Below the pieces are notes generated by a model. It saw only the letters and a program-made list of their open reading frames with translations. It searched no databases and was not told where the DNA came from. Positions 1-7,053 of a stretch of DNA of 36,683 nucleotides are shown here, one piece after another (position 1 is the stretch's first letter; each line of letters begins with the position of its first letter). Both the position numbers and the translations under genes were made by a program. Source of the DNA: a virus; the IMG/VR virus record IMGVR_UViG_3300024516_000005, positions 1 through 36,683 of that record; one strand, given 5' to 3'.

Positions 1-99
1 ATAGATATACTTGACTTACTTAATATATAAAAGACGATTATGAGGAAAGAAAGAGAATTACAAGTGTACATGAGGAAAGAGGTGAGAAACATGAAATAT
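1..99. repeat. Terminal direct repeat, left copy
   Basis: The first 99 bases are identical to positions 36585-36683. This shows the contig closes into a circle of about 36,584 bp. The odd length of 99 is typical of a k-mer overlap left by a de Bruijn graph assembler, so the repeat is probably an assembly overlap and not a biological terminal repeat. It holds the -10 box (6-11) of a promoter whose -35 box is at 36568-36573, and the start of a leader peptide gene. Confidence 0.95.
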
Positions 100-129
100 A
101 AAAGAATCGACAGACTTCAAGAGAACTAG
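40..129 (+). CDS. Leader peptide, 29 residues, basic
   Basis: A 29-residue Lys/Arg/Glu-rich peptide with possible starts at 40, 70 and 91. The sequence ATGAGGAAAGA occurs twice (40 and 70), and a purine-rich AGGAAAGAGGTGAG sits before the ATG at 91. The stop codon TAG (127-129) lies inside the 5' arm of a strong intrinsic terminator (123-148). A ribosome finishing the peptide would therefore cover that arm, an arrangement known from attenuators. A promoter (36568-36595, continuing across the circular junction) lies just upstream. No family recognised; a role as a regulatory leader and not a functional protein is an inference. Confidence 0.45.
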   Translation: MRKERELQVYMRKEVRNMKYKRIDRLQEN

Positions 130-148
130 ACTAACTAGTTCTTTTTTT
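123..148 (+). terminator. Intrinsic terminator after leader peptide
   Basis: Perfect 7-bp stem GAACTAG/CTAGTTC with loop ACTAA, followed by seven T residues. The leader peptide stop codon is within the 5' arm. A second hairpin, ACCATCTC/GAGATGGT (152-159/172-179), follows directly but lacks a strong U tract. Confidence 0.85.
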
Positions 149-201
149 ATTACCATCTCAGTGATGTCAGGGAGATGGTGTTTATTAATCTCTAAAAAAG
201 A

Positions 202-229
202 TTTGCAAATATAAATTATTGAGTATAAT
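202..229 (+). promoter_or_regulatory. Promoter for small RNA (TTTGCA-N16-TATAAT)
   Basis: The -10 box TATAAT is at 224-229 and TTTGCA at 202-207 is 16 bp upstream, the spacing seen in most promoters of this genome. The -35 box sits in the 10-bp palindrome ATTTGCAAAT (201-210). The predicted transcription start, about 236, coincides with the first base of a 9-bp RNA stem. Confidence 0.7.
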
Positions 230-235
230 ATGAAT

Positions 236-350
236 GCTCTTAGACGAGCTTTAGAACTGTGAGAGGATTTGAAGTTTGTCTAAGAGGTTAAAACATAAAC
301 TGTTTCTTACCCTATGCACCCTCTCACTTAAGTGCAAAGGGTATTTTTTT
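236..350 (+). ncRNA. Structured small RNA with kissing-loop terminator, about 115 nt
   Basis: A self-contained transcription unit with its own promoter and terminator and no convincing reading frame. A 9-bp stem CTCTTAGAC/GTCTAAGAG (237-245/278-286) encloses a 32-nt loop. The 3' end is a terminator hairpin of 11 bp plus one mismatch (308-319/332-343) with a 12-nt loop and seven T residues. GTGAGAGG (259-266) in the first loop is perfectly complementary to CCTCTCAC (320-327) in the terminator loop, which allows an 8-bp kissing interaction. I do not recognise a known RNA family. Confidence 0.65.
308..350 (+). terminator. Intrinsic terminator of the small RNA
   Basis: TACCCT-A-TGCAC pairs with GTGCA-A-AGGGTA around the loop CCTCTCACTTAA; T tract at 344-350. 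The loop is complementary to 259-266. Confidence 0.9.
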
Positions 351-360
351 GTATCAATAG

Positions 361-699
361 TTACTAGGTATAAACTAGAGGTTAGTCCATAAATAACTTA
401 CACTGAGTGGGAATGCGTGTATCGCAACTAATGACAAGTGCTAAATTAAGTCGCAGGGGTGTAAGGCTAGTAAACAAACAATATACGAATATGTTTAAGA
501 CTAGTTAAGTATAGATGTTTTGGTTCTTATCAAACAGACTATAATCTATTTAAGATAGATGAGTGGTTGTGACTAACTCTTTAAGTTTCCTCCTTTAGTT
601 TTATAGGGGTTTTACTAAAGGCAGGATTTAACTAGACACTGCACAAGACCGAATATATTAATTAAATCTATAGTTAATTATAAAAAGTCCTAAAAAGAT
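361..699 (+). other. Structured non-coding region upstream of early operon
   Basis: No credible gene in about 340 bases. Several stems can be drawn: CTTACAC/GTGTAAG (397-403/459-465) inside ACTAG/CTAGT (374-378/467-471); TATAG-TGTTT/AAACA-CTATA (510-542); and a 12-bp hairpin TCCT-CCTTTAGT/ACTAAAGG-C-AGGA (588-626) whose 5' arm contains TTTCCTCCTTTAG, resembling the 16S rRNA anti-Shine-Dalgarno tail. Weak -10-like boxes (369-374 and 540-545) lack good -35 partners. It may be a further RNA, a leader or a replication origin. No tRNA cloverleaf is visible. Confidence 0.35.
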
Positions 700-727
700 T
701 TGACTTTGTAGGATAAAAGAATATACT
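700..727 (+). promoter_or_regulatory. Early operon promoter (TTGACT-N16-TATACT)
   Basis: TTGACT (700-705), 16 bp, TATACT (722-727). This is one of the closest matches in the window to a housekeeping-sigma promoter. It precedes the long run of small early genes that begins at 758. Confidence 0.8.
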
Positions 728-757
728 GTAGTTACATTAATAAATAACTAACTACTT

Positions 758-1051
758 ATGACTACTGCAAATATAATTGAATTTCTAAAAATACAATCTG
801 TTTACGATAACAAAGTAAGTGAATTAAGTATTGAGTTAAATGAAATAGCAATACAGTATCCATCTAAAATGGGTGGCGTAAGTGATGAAGGAAGAAAGTT
901 AGAAACATATCAAACAATAATTAAAGAGTATAACTATAATTTCAATTTACTAAGAAAATTTAACTGATTAGATAGCTCTAAAAAAGCAATTAAAGCAATG
1001 GGTAGATTATGATTTATGGCAAGAAAAGAATTAAGAGAAAGCATTATTTAA
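758..1051 (+). CDS. Hypothetical early protein, 97 aa
   Basis: First gene of the early operon. One in-frame TGA (965) is read as glycine, extending the frame from 69 to 97 residues, ending in TAA. It is charged and predicted mainly helical; residues about 10-65 could form a helical hairpin. No family recognised. Confidence 0.75.
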
Positions 1052-1063
1052 TAAATAAAATAA

Positions 1064-1213
1064 ATGAAAGATATTAGAATAAGAAACACTCCTGAATTTG
1101 AGGAGAATATAAATATAGTTAAAGAATATTATGATATAAAGACTACTAGTAAAGTTATAAGGCAGGCAATAAAAGATTGTGCGACAGTAGCCAAACATAA
1201 TTATTTACAATAA
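1064..1213 (+). CDS. Small ribbon-helix-helix-like protein, 49 aa
   Basis: The N-terminal pattern I-R-I-R-N-T-P-E-F, followed by a helix and then I-K-T-T-S-K-V-I-R-Q-A-I, resembles the beta-helix-helix layout of small ribbon-helix-helix DNA-binding proteins (antitoxins, copy-number regulators). The length also fits. It lies second in the early operon, where a transcriptional or replication control role would make sense. The assignment rests on pattern alone. Confidence 0.6.
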   Translation: MKDIRIRNTPEFEENINIVKEYYDIKTTSKVIRQAIKDCATVAKHNYLQ

Positions 1214-1220
1214 AAGTAAT

Positions 1221-1382
1221 ATGAAGAAACACTTATTAAAATATTCCTTATTCTATATGCTTTTATTATGAATGATAATATCAAAAACATTTGATTATGA
1301 TAGAATAAGCCAATTACAATTTATGATTTATATCATAATTATAGAATTATCTATTATTAGAAATATGGATTTAAACACATAG
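1221..1382 (+). CDS. Small membrane protein, 53 aa
   Basis: Two hydrophobic stretches (about residues 9-20 and 33-46) joined by a polar segment suggest two membrane passes. TGA at 1269 is read as Gly17. Function unknown; early membrane peptides of phages can act in superinfection exclusion, but nothing here shows that. Confidence 0.6.
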
Positions 1383-1406
1383 TAAGATATTAATAACTTA
1401 TAAATT

Positions 1407-1958
1407 ATGATTGAATATAGAATCGTAAAAGCTGATAACTCTATTCTCCCTCAGATGTGAAAGAATAATTGGCAGTTAATACAAATACTAGATAACAAGA
1501 TGTATTTCTCTAAACAAGTAAAGCAAGAATATAATGCAACTATCTGAGACAAGAACAAAGAATGGCTAGAGTTCAGAACTAAATACAAAGAAATAAAAGA
1601 CTCTTGATTAAGTAGTAACGCATTAATAGTAAAATACAACAAGCTAACTAAGGAATGACTACATACGTCTATTATGAATAATTTAGATGACTATGCTAAA
1701 CACTTAGAAGCTCATAAAAAGAAAGAATACTGATTAATGGCTCAGACTTATATAAATCAAGAAAGATACAGGGATAATTGGGAAGTAGTAAAGGTAGACT
1801 TCTGAAAGAAGTGGATCAATGATTTATTAAAAGAAAGATGATTTACTATCGAGGTATGTGATAATATAATAGGGGAAGTAAATGCTTGGGAAGTAAAACA
1901 AAAAAACGAGATGACTAGCTGAGTATTAGAAAATATAATTAAATACGTATTATGATAA
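1407..1958 (+). CDS. Replication-initiator-like protein, 183 aa
   Basis: The segment near residues 119-128, G-L-M-A-Q-T-Y-I-N-Q-E-R-Y-R-D, resembles the 'TWLNQERW-D' motif in the C-terminal domain of many phage replisome organizers. The preceding helical stretch, with K-Y-N-K-L and alternating Lys/Leu, fits that domain as well. Ten TGA codons are read as glycine, including the last sense codon. It stands in the early operon before nuclease and recombination genes, which suits a role in starting phage DNA replication. No helicase-loader ATPase motif is visible. Confidence 0.5.
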
Positions 1959-1973
1959 TAGTTTAATTTAATA

Positions 1974-2291
1974 ATGATAACGGGTATGAAAAATGAACCA
2001 TTAATATTTACAGTAAAACAATCTCTCTTTAATGAAGAGGTAAATAATTTCTTTTGACAAAGTATAGCAGAAATGTGTAACAGAGCATCTATTGATAGAG
2101 AAAAGTGGTTGAGAGATAATGTATGAAATTGGAAAAGATTACCAAAATTTATTATAAAAAGAATATTTCATCTTGATATACATATTCAAGATACATCTAA
2201 GAATAGAGAAAAATATATATTAAGAAGATTTTGAAAAGTAATAGCTGAAAAGACATTTTGCTCTTGGTATTCTGATGTATTGAATGATTAA
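1974..2291 (+). CDS. Hypothetical protein, 105 aa
   Basis: Basic protein rich in Lys/Arg and aromatics with three TGA-glycine codons. An alternative start is at 1986. It contains K-R-L-P-K-F-I-I-K-R-I-F-H and Y-I-L-R-R-F-G-K-V-I-A-E, which look nucleic-acid-binding, but no family is recognised. Confidence 0.6.
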
Positions 2292-2359
2292 TTTAACCAA
2301 ATAGAGAACAAGAAACTTTATAATATATAAGAGAATAGAATAATTAATAAAAATGAATT

Positions 2360-2563
2360 ATGTATAAACTATTAAAAGAAATTTATAAAAAAAGAAAAGA
2401 AATGTGATGAACAGATTTCCAAGCTAGAATTTGTACTAAGTGGTTCTATATGCAACATAAAGATATGTTTATAAAACAATTAAACTATGATATCAGAGAA
2501 GAATTTAATAAAAGAATGATGGAGTTTGAAGCTAAACATATGGTAAGGATTAATAATTTATAA
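2360..2563 (+). CDS. Hypothetical protein, 67 aa
   Basis: Strongly basic helical protein with two adjacent TGA-glycine codons near residues 16-17. An overlapping ATG at 2353 would stop after four codons, so the start at 2360 is preferred. Confidence 0.55.
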
Positions 2564-2573
2564 TAAAAGGAAT

Positions 2574-2747
2574 ATGGAGGCTATAGATAATTTATTACAT
2601 CGTAAAGTCCATGTAAAATGATGGAATAAAGCTTGTGTATTTAGATTAAGGATAATAGAAGATATGTATGCTATTATTGAAACAAAAAGGGGTAAAAAAT
2701 ATAAAGTAAATAAAGAGTTAATATATCCTATTAATAATAACAAATAA
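2574..2747 (+). CDS. Hypothetical protein, 57 aa
   Basis: Short basic protein with a beta-rich middle (R-K-V-H-V-K-G-W-N-K-A-C-V-F-R-L) suggesting a small barrel. It lies 10 bp after the preceding gene. Family unknown. Confidence 0.55.
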
Positions 2748-2751
2748 AACT

Positions 2752-2919
2752 ATGAAAGAAGAAAAATTTTACTATTGAAAGTATCATACAACAGAACAAG
2801 AACCTGAAAGAATGATATGGATATGACCTATCACAAAAGAAGAAATGAAAGAGGATTTTGATGAATTTAGACATAATAAATATACTATTAATGGCTATAA
2901 GAAACACTTAAGTAATTAA
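2752..2919 (+). CDS. Hypothetical protein, 55 aa
   Basis: Acidic/aromatic small protein. TGA codons give Gly9 and Gly25, the latter in W-I-G-P-I-T-K-E-E. It lies four bases after the previous stop, consistent with one transcript. Confidence 0.55.
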
Positions 2920-2933
2920 CCACTATATAAACT

Positions 2934-3095
2934 ATGAAAGAACTAATAGAAGCAAGAATTAAAGAAATTCAGGGAACAAGAAGAGAATATGGTACTATTA
3001 TTAGTACGGATTCAACACAAGCATTGAACCATGCACATAGATTTAGAGATATTCTAGAAATAGAATTTTTACACGAATTACTAGATAACTTATAG
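2934..3095 (+). CDS. Hypothetical protein, 53 aa
   Basis: Helical small protein with no TGA codon. The pattern A-R-I-K-E-I-Q-G-T-R-R-E-Y-G near the N-terminus is not diagnostic. It is five bases before the HNH gene. Confidence 0.5.
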   Translation: MKELIEARIKEIQGTRREYGTIISTDSTQALNHAHRFRDILEIEFLHELLDNL

Positions 3096-3099
3096 TTAT

Positions 3100-3417
3100 A
3101 TGCACGAATCCTTTTTTAAAGAATGAAAGAAGAAGAAAAAGAGTAAATGACGCAAAGCTTTATTTAGTAAAGAGACTAAAGTACAGATATTTGAAAGAGA
3201 TAAGCACTGTTTATTCTGTCCTGATGCAATACAAGACTATCACCATATATTCTATGGATGAAACGCAGAGTATTGAGAGGAGAGAAACAATGTAGATAAA
3301 TGAGTTTGACTCTGTAGGCATCATCATGAACTTATCCATCACTTTACAGATTGATCTAGTCAGAGTATAAGAGAACAATGTATTAGATACTTAAAAGAAT
3401 ATTATGAAAGAAAATAG
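3100..3417 (+). CDS. HNH endonuclease, 105 aa
   Basis: The core reads F-E-R-D-K-H-C-L-F-C-P (about residues 37-47), then Y-H-H-I, N-N-V-D-K-G-V-G-L-C-R-H-H-H-E. This gives the two zinc-binding CxxC-like pairs and the H-N-H metal centre typical of HNH nucleases. A Lys-rich N-terminal tail may bind DNA. The stop overlaps the start of the RusA-like gene, indicating translational coupling. Likely role: nicking or cutting DNA in replication or recombination; the target cannot be told. Confidence 0.8.
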
Positions 3418-3784
3418 AATTAAACTAATACTTCCACTTCCTCCATCAGTAAATGAATGTTTCAGATGATATCCAAAGAGAGTAAAAACAGATAAGTATA
3501 AAAACTGGCTCTCAGAGGCTTGAAATATTATCAGAGATAAAATGTACAATATTAGTGGTTCAGAATGGTTAGAAGCTAAAGTAATAGTATATACGGAACT
3601 GTTTTACAAGAATTGAAACAAGAAGAAACAAGACTTGGATAACTTCCTCAAACCTACCTTTGATTGTTTATGAGAATATATCCCCTGATTTAAGGATGAA
3701 TATATAGTAAAGATAATAGCAACTAAGGTTGATAGTGATAGAAAAGAAATAGAAATAGAGATTAAAGAAATAATTAATAACTAA
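3404..3784 (+). CDS. rusA: RusA-like Holliday junction resolvase, 126 aa
   Basis: The protein starts with a beta strand and L-P-L-P-P-S-V-N, as in RusA-family resolvases. It carries the acidic core K-K-Q-D-L-D-N-F-L-K-P (D77, D79), F-D-C-L-G and F-K-D-E, matching the family's metal-binding aspartates. The length is close to the usual 120-130 residues. RusA cuts four-way junctions; in phages it resolves recombination or replication intermediates before packaging. It overlaps the HNH gene by 14 bp and shares the early region with a Rad52-like annealing protein. Confidence 0.85.
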
Positions 3785-3791
3785 ATAAAAA

Positions 3792-3914
3792 ATGCTTACA
3801 ATGAAACAGAACTTTACTAAGAAACAACGCTTAGAAATGATAAACAAATTAAATAAAGATAAAACCCTTACAGATAAAGAGAAGAGTTTTCAAGAATTTT
3901 TAATAAAGGAATAG
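3792..3914 (+). CDS. Hypothetical peptide, 40 aa
   Basis: Small basic helical peptide; an internal Met at codon 4 is an alternative start. Its tight placement between neighbours suggests it is real. Unknown function. Confidence 0.5.
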   Translation: MLTMKQNFTKKQRLEMINKLNKDKTLTDKEKSFQEFLIKE

Positions 3915-3917
3915 ATT

Positions 3918-4346
3918 ATGGAAAATATAAAAGAAAGAAAAAGTCACTATGAAACATACTGCCATATGGTAGATGAAGATAATAGATTATCTTACTCATG
4001 ATGGTATTCAACACTAGGTATTTGATATAAAGATTATGAAGATATGCTCACTTATATAATGCAAAAGAATAGACCTCAAACAAAAGCATTCATTGAATAT
4101 AAAGAACTATGTACAGACTGTGAACCTTTTGATTTACAATGATTTAGAATGTATTTCACTAAAGATAAAAAAACAATAGAAGAAATATATGAGATGACAA
4201 AAGCGAACCCATACATATATAGATCACACATGACACACTTAAAACCACTTAAAAAAGTAAGTAAAACAAGCAGTAAAAACAGAGAAACTAAACTACAACA
4301 AAGATTAAGACTTAAGCGTATTGAATTATGACACATACTAATATAA
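3918..4346 (+). CDS. Hypothetical protein, 142 aa
   Basis: Moderately charged protein with a basic C-terminal tail (about residues 105-135). Four TGA-glycine codons are needed to keep it open. The stretch K-E-L-C-T-D-C-E-P contains a C-x-x-C pair. It overlaps the next gene by 19 bp. A helix-turn-helix is possible near T-I-E-E-I-Y-E-M-T-K-A-N-P-Y, but this is weak. Confidence 0.6.
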
Positions 4347-4504
4347 AAGTAAACGATAGTCTTAAATTATTTATGAATAGCTTATATAAGAACCATGAAT
4401 GACTATATGGACCAGATAAAAAATACTTATCAGAGCCTTTCGATGAATATGATAAGATTTATATAAAAGAAATAAACTGCATTAAATACGGGTTTGTTAA
4501 GTAA
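4328..4504 (+). CDS. Hypothetical protein, 58 aa
   Basis: Starts inside the end of the previous gene (ATG overlapping its last codons). Last gene before a promoter-bearing gap. No family recognised. Confidence 0.5.
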
Positions 4505-4513
4505 AAGAAAAAG

Positions 4514-4543
4514 ATAATTGCATAATAACTTGCAATCTGTAAT
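4514..4543. promoter_or_regulatory. Operator copy 1 (ATTGCA-N8-TGCAAT)
   Basis: A 30-bp segment matches 6961-6990 with a single mismatch. It contains the 20-bp inverted repeat ATTGCA-N8-TGCAAT, whose right arm overlaps the -35 box TTGCAA. Such spacing suits an XRE/CI-type dimer, and the XRE gene at 6722-6964 ends next to the second copy. Confidence 0.7.
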
Positions 4544-4557
4544 AAAAAGAATATACT
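4530..4557 (+). promoter_or_regulatory. Promoter of the recombination operon (TTGCAA-N16-TATACT)
   Basis: TTGCAA (4530-4535), 16 bp, TATACT (4552-4557). It precedes the genes at 4645-6717 (Rad52-like, Gp157-like). Its -35 box is within the shared operator, so repression by the XRE protein is likely. Confidence 0.8.
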
Positions 4558-4558
4558 T

Positions 4559-4636
4559 GAGTTATCAAATGAGATAAACAGAAACAAACTGACTGGTTAA
4601 CATCTGCTTCTATCTAAATTGATTAACTCTTTATTT
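4559..4636 (+). promoter_or_regulatory. Structured leader, possible attenuator
   Basis: Just after the promoter, GAGTTATCAA (4559-4568) can pair with TTGATTAACTC (4619-4629) with one bulged base, enclosing about 50 nt. TTTATTTTT follows. This looks like a transcription attenuator ahead of the recombination operon, though the U tract is interrupted. Confidence 0.4.
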
Positions 4637-4644
4637 TTAAATAT

Positions 4645-4866
4645 ATGATTATGAAAAAGGAAGATATAATAAATGAAATGCAATTAGTTATAGATTGAGC
4701 GAATATGGAACTATCTAGATTAACTGATGCTCCAGAAGATGAGGAAAGAAAAAGAATAGTAAATATGCTTATAGCTAGACAAATGCAATCAAAATATGAT
4801 TTTATTGATGCTTATAATGATGCTAAAGAAAGAAGAGCAAAAGAGGATTTAGATGATAATAAATAA
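4645..4866 (+). CDS. Hypothetical protein, 73 aa
   Basis: Acidic, helical. Alternative start at the second ATG (4651). First gene of the second early operon. Function unknown. Confidence 0.55.
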
Positions 4867-4869
4867 GAG

Positions 4870-5451
4870 ATGGAAATTAAATTAATAGATGATGATATGG
4901 TTGGAGAATTAAAAGCTCCTTTACCTGCAGAAGCTGTAACTCAACATCCGACTAAAACATATTTATCAAGCATTAAAGCTATTTATGTATTAGAAAGATT
5001 AAATGAAGTATTCTGAACGGGTGTATGGACTATTAAAACAGATCAAATATGAGAAGAAAAAAAAGGGATGGTAGTAGTTAAAGTAATATTTGAAATACCT
5101 ACTTACTGAGTTTATTATGAATGTTTCGGTTGAAATGATAATTGATGAGAAAATAATAAGAATTTTGATCTATGAGACGCATATAAATGAGCTACAACAG
5201 ATGCAATTACTAAAATATGTAGTTATATGGGTATTTGAATGGATGTATTTAAATGAAAGCAAAAATGATGAGCTAGTAAAACACCTCAAAAAGATGTATA
5301 TGTAATGACTCAAAAAGATGTAGAAATATGGGAAGGTAAGATATACGGAAAATCAATTTACTTGAATTGAGAAAAGAAAACAATTAGTGATGAGCAAATA
5401 ACTAAGTTAAAAGCTCATGAAAAATATGTAGAATTACCCCCTAAAAAATAG
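4870..5451 (+). CDS. Rad52-like single-strand annealing protein, 193 aa
   Basis: The N-terminal half reads H-P-T-K-T-Y-L-S-S-I-K, then R-L-N-E-V-F-G-T-G-V-W, then a beta hairpin, and L-G-D-A-Y-K-G-A-T-T-D-A-I-T-K with Y-M-G-I-G-M-D-V-F-K-G (from about residue 101). These are hallmarks of the Rad52/Rad22 family of phage annealing proteins, which bind single-stranded DNA and pair complementary strands. Many conserved glycines are TGA-coded, so the gene is invisible under the standard code. It sits beside a Gp157-like gene and not far from RusA, forming a recombination module. Confidence 0.85.
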
Positions 5452-5454
5452 ATT

Positions 5455-5526
5455 ATGTATACTGAATTTTGAATCGAAGATTACGACCAATGGTTAGAAG
5501 ATAACGCACCTATGAATAATTACTAA
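5455..5526 (+). CDS. Hypothetical micropeptide, 23 aa
   Basis: Short acidic/aromatic frame packed between Rad52-like and Gp157-like genes with a 3-bp gap on the left. Accepted mainly because it fills the space; it could be spurious. Confidence 0.3.
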
Positions 5527-5537
5527 TAACAAATAAA

Positions 5538-5975
5538 ATGACAACAATAACTACACAATGAATAGTAGATAAATTAAATTCTATAACTATAGAATCGTTA
5601 AATAAAAAAGCAGATCTTGCTAATAAAAAAGAGGAATTAACAAGATTAGATCTATATAATGATATTCAGGATTTAGAACAACAAATAAGAGATTTAGGGA
5701 AAGAAGATAATGACATAAGAGAACAATGAAAGCAATTACTTATAGATAGTTGAGTTAAAAAATTTGAATCATTAAATGGAACTACTATACAATTGAATAA
5801 AAAACCTTGAAAATTAATAATTTGAGATGAAGATAATATTTGAGATGAATATAGAAAAATCAAAACAACAACTACAATAGATAAAAAAGCAGTTAAAGAG
5901 GATATTTTACAATGAGTAATTATAGAATGAGTTTATATTGAAGAAGACTACAACTTAGTGATTAAGCATAAATAA
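5538..5975 (+). CDS. Siphovirus Gp157-like protein, 145 aa
   Basis: A coiled-coil N-terminal part (about residues 15-70) is followed by the segment V-K-K-F-E-S-L-N-G-T-T-I-Q-L with K-K-P-G, then a Lys/Asp-rich D-K-K-A-V-K-E-D-I-L-Q-G and I-E-G-V-Y-I. This order matches the Gp157 family found beside phage single-strand annealing proteins. Eight glycines are TGA-coded. Exact biochemical role unknown; probably an accessory of recombination. Confidence 0.7.
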
Positions 5976-5981
5976 AATAAT

Positions 5982-6302
5982 ATGACAACTTTTGAACATA
6001 TCCCAGAAGAAATACAAAGAGTATGAAAGCTCTATGCAATTGCAAAAGCAAACTTTGAAATGTTAGACGAAAGTAAGAAATCAGTATTAGCAATAGAAGC
6101 ATCTAAAGCAAAAGGAAGTGAAGCAGCAAGAAACAGAGAAGCTAGATGTACAGATACATTCAGAGAATATCTAAAATGAGTACAGAGTGCTAGACAAACA
6201 GAGCTTGAATATAAATATCAGATAGACTGATTACAAATGAAATTCGAGTATTATCGTTCTTTAAATAGCTTAAAGAAAAAGGAGATGAGTAATTTTAATT
6301 AA
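5982..6302 (+). CDS. Hypothetical helical protein, 106 aa
   Basis: Entirely helical, Ala/Glu/Lys-rich; R-N-R-E-A-R-C-T-D-T and S-A-R-Q-T-E-L-E-Y-K-Y-Q-I-D-G-L-Q resemble small helical proteins found next to phage recombination genes. Six bases separate it from the Gp157-like gene. Family uncertain. Confidence 0.6.
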
Positions 6303-6315
6303 TAATTATAATAAA

Positions 6316-6717
6316 ATGGAGATTATAATAGCATTAGTAATAGTATTAGTAATATTATTTGTAGGTTACAGTATAATACTAATTAGAAGAAATAATAAAA
6401 TAACAACAGAAAATGAAGTTTTATTAGCAAGTAAAATAGATTTAGAATTTGCAAACTTAAATAAACAACAAGTTATTAGCCAACTAGAAGCAAAACAATC
6501 AGATATGTTCGATATAACAAACGAACAAGAGAAAGAAATAATTGAACTAGAAAGAGAAGAACATAATATGCAAACAAATAGAAACTATTACAGAAAAGAC
6601 AGAAATGAAACTAGAAAAGAATTAGAAGAATCAATAATCATTCTGACTAAAATAAGTGTAGAGACTAAAAACAAAGAACATATTGAAGCAATAGATAAAT
6701 TTATATTCAAAAAATAA
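6316..6717 (+). CDS. Membrane-anchored coiled-coil protein, 133 aa
   Basis: Residues 2-24 are a strong transmembrane segment; residues about 30-120 form a charged coiled coil. This topology resembles i-spanins, but its position before the repressor and the lysozyme-like gene is the only supporting context and no partner o-spanin is seen. No TGA codon occurs, so it is open even under the standard code. Confidence 0.7.
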   Translation: MEIIIALVIVLVILFVGYSIILIRRNNKITTENEVLLASKIDLEFANLNKQQVISQLEAKQSDMFDITNEQEKEIIELEREEHNMQTNRNYYRKDRNETRKELEESIIILTKISVETKNKEHIEAIDKFIFKK

Positions 6718-6721
6718 ACAA

Positions 6722-6964
6722 ATGAACTGAATCCCAATAAAAATAAATAGTAAAAAAATAGAAATGATTAGAGATATGCTCTGATTTACTCAGGAAGAAA
6801 TAGCAGATGAAATATGATTAAAACATAGAGCATATGCATATAATTTAGAAAAATGAACTATGAAACCTGAACGTATAAAGTTATTAGTTAAAGTGTTAAA
6901 CATCAGGACAGAGAAGTTAATTAGGTTATTTAAAGAGATAAAAGAAGAGGATATTATTATATAA
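6722..6964 (+). CDS. XRE-family HTH repressor, 80 aa
   Basis: I-E-M-I-R-D-M-L-G-F-T-Q-E-E-I-A-D-E-I-G-L (about residues 14-34) followed by Y-N-L-E-K-G-T-M-K-P-E-R-I is a textbook Cro/CI helix-turn-helix with the recognition helix and E-K-G-x-x-x-P turn. It is a single-domain protein like Cro. The operator repeat ATTGCA-N8-TGCAAT starts right at its stop codon and again at 4514, suggesting it controls promoters at 4530 and 6977. Three conserved glycines are TGA-coded. Confidence 0.85.
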
Positions 6965-6990
6965 TTGCATAAAAACTTGCAATCTGTAAT
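6961..6990. promoter_or_regulatory. Operator copy 2 (ATTGCA-N8-TGCAAT)
   Basis: Matches 4514-4543 at 29 of 30 positions. The inverted repeat occupies 6964-6983 and overlaps the -35 box of the promoter at 6977. It starts within the stop codon of the XRE gene. Confidence 0.7.
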
Positions 6991-7004
6991 TAATATGATA
7001 TACT
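6977..7004 (+). promoter_or_regulatory. Promoter of the lysozyme-like gene operon (TTGCAA-N16-TATACT)
   Basis: TTGCAA (6977-6982), 16 bp, TATACT (6999-7004), the same boxes as at 4530-4557. A leader of about 40 nt precedes the ATG at 7054. Confidence 0.8.
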
Positions 7005-7053
7005 TAGAGAGTAAGGTAAATAACTTACATACTTTAATAAATAAAAACAATAC

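Noticed and set aside
1-99. Biological direct terminal repeat
   Set aside because: A length of exactly 99 bases equals a common assembler k-mer, so it is more likely an overlap from a circular contig. Read-depth at the ends would be needed to claim a true repeat.
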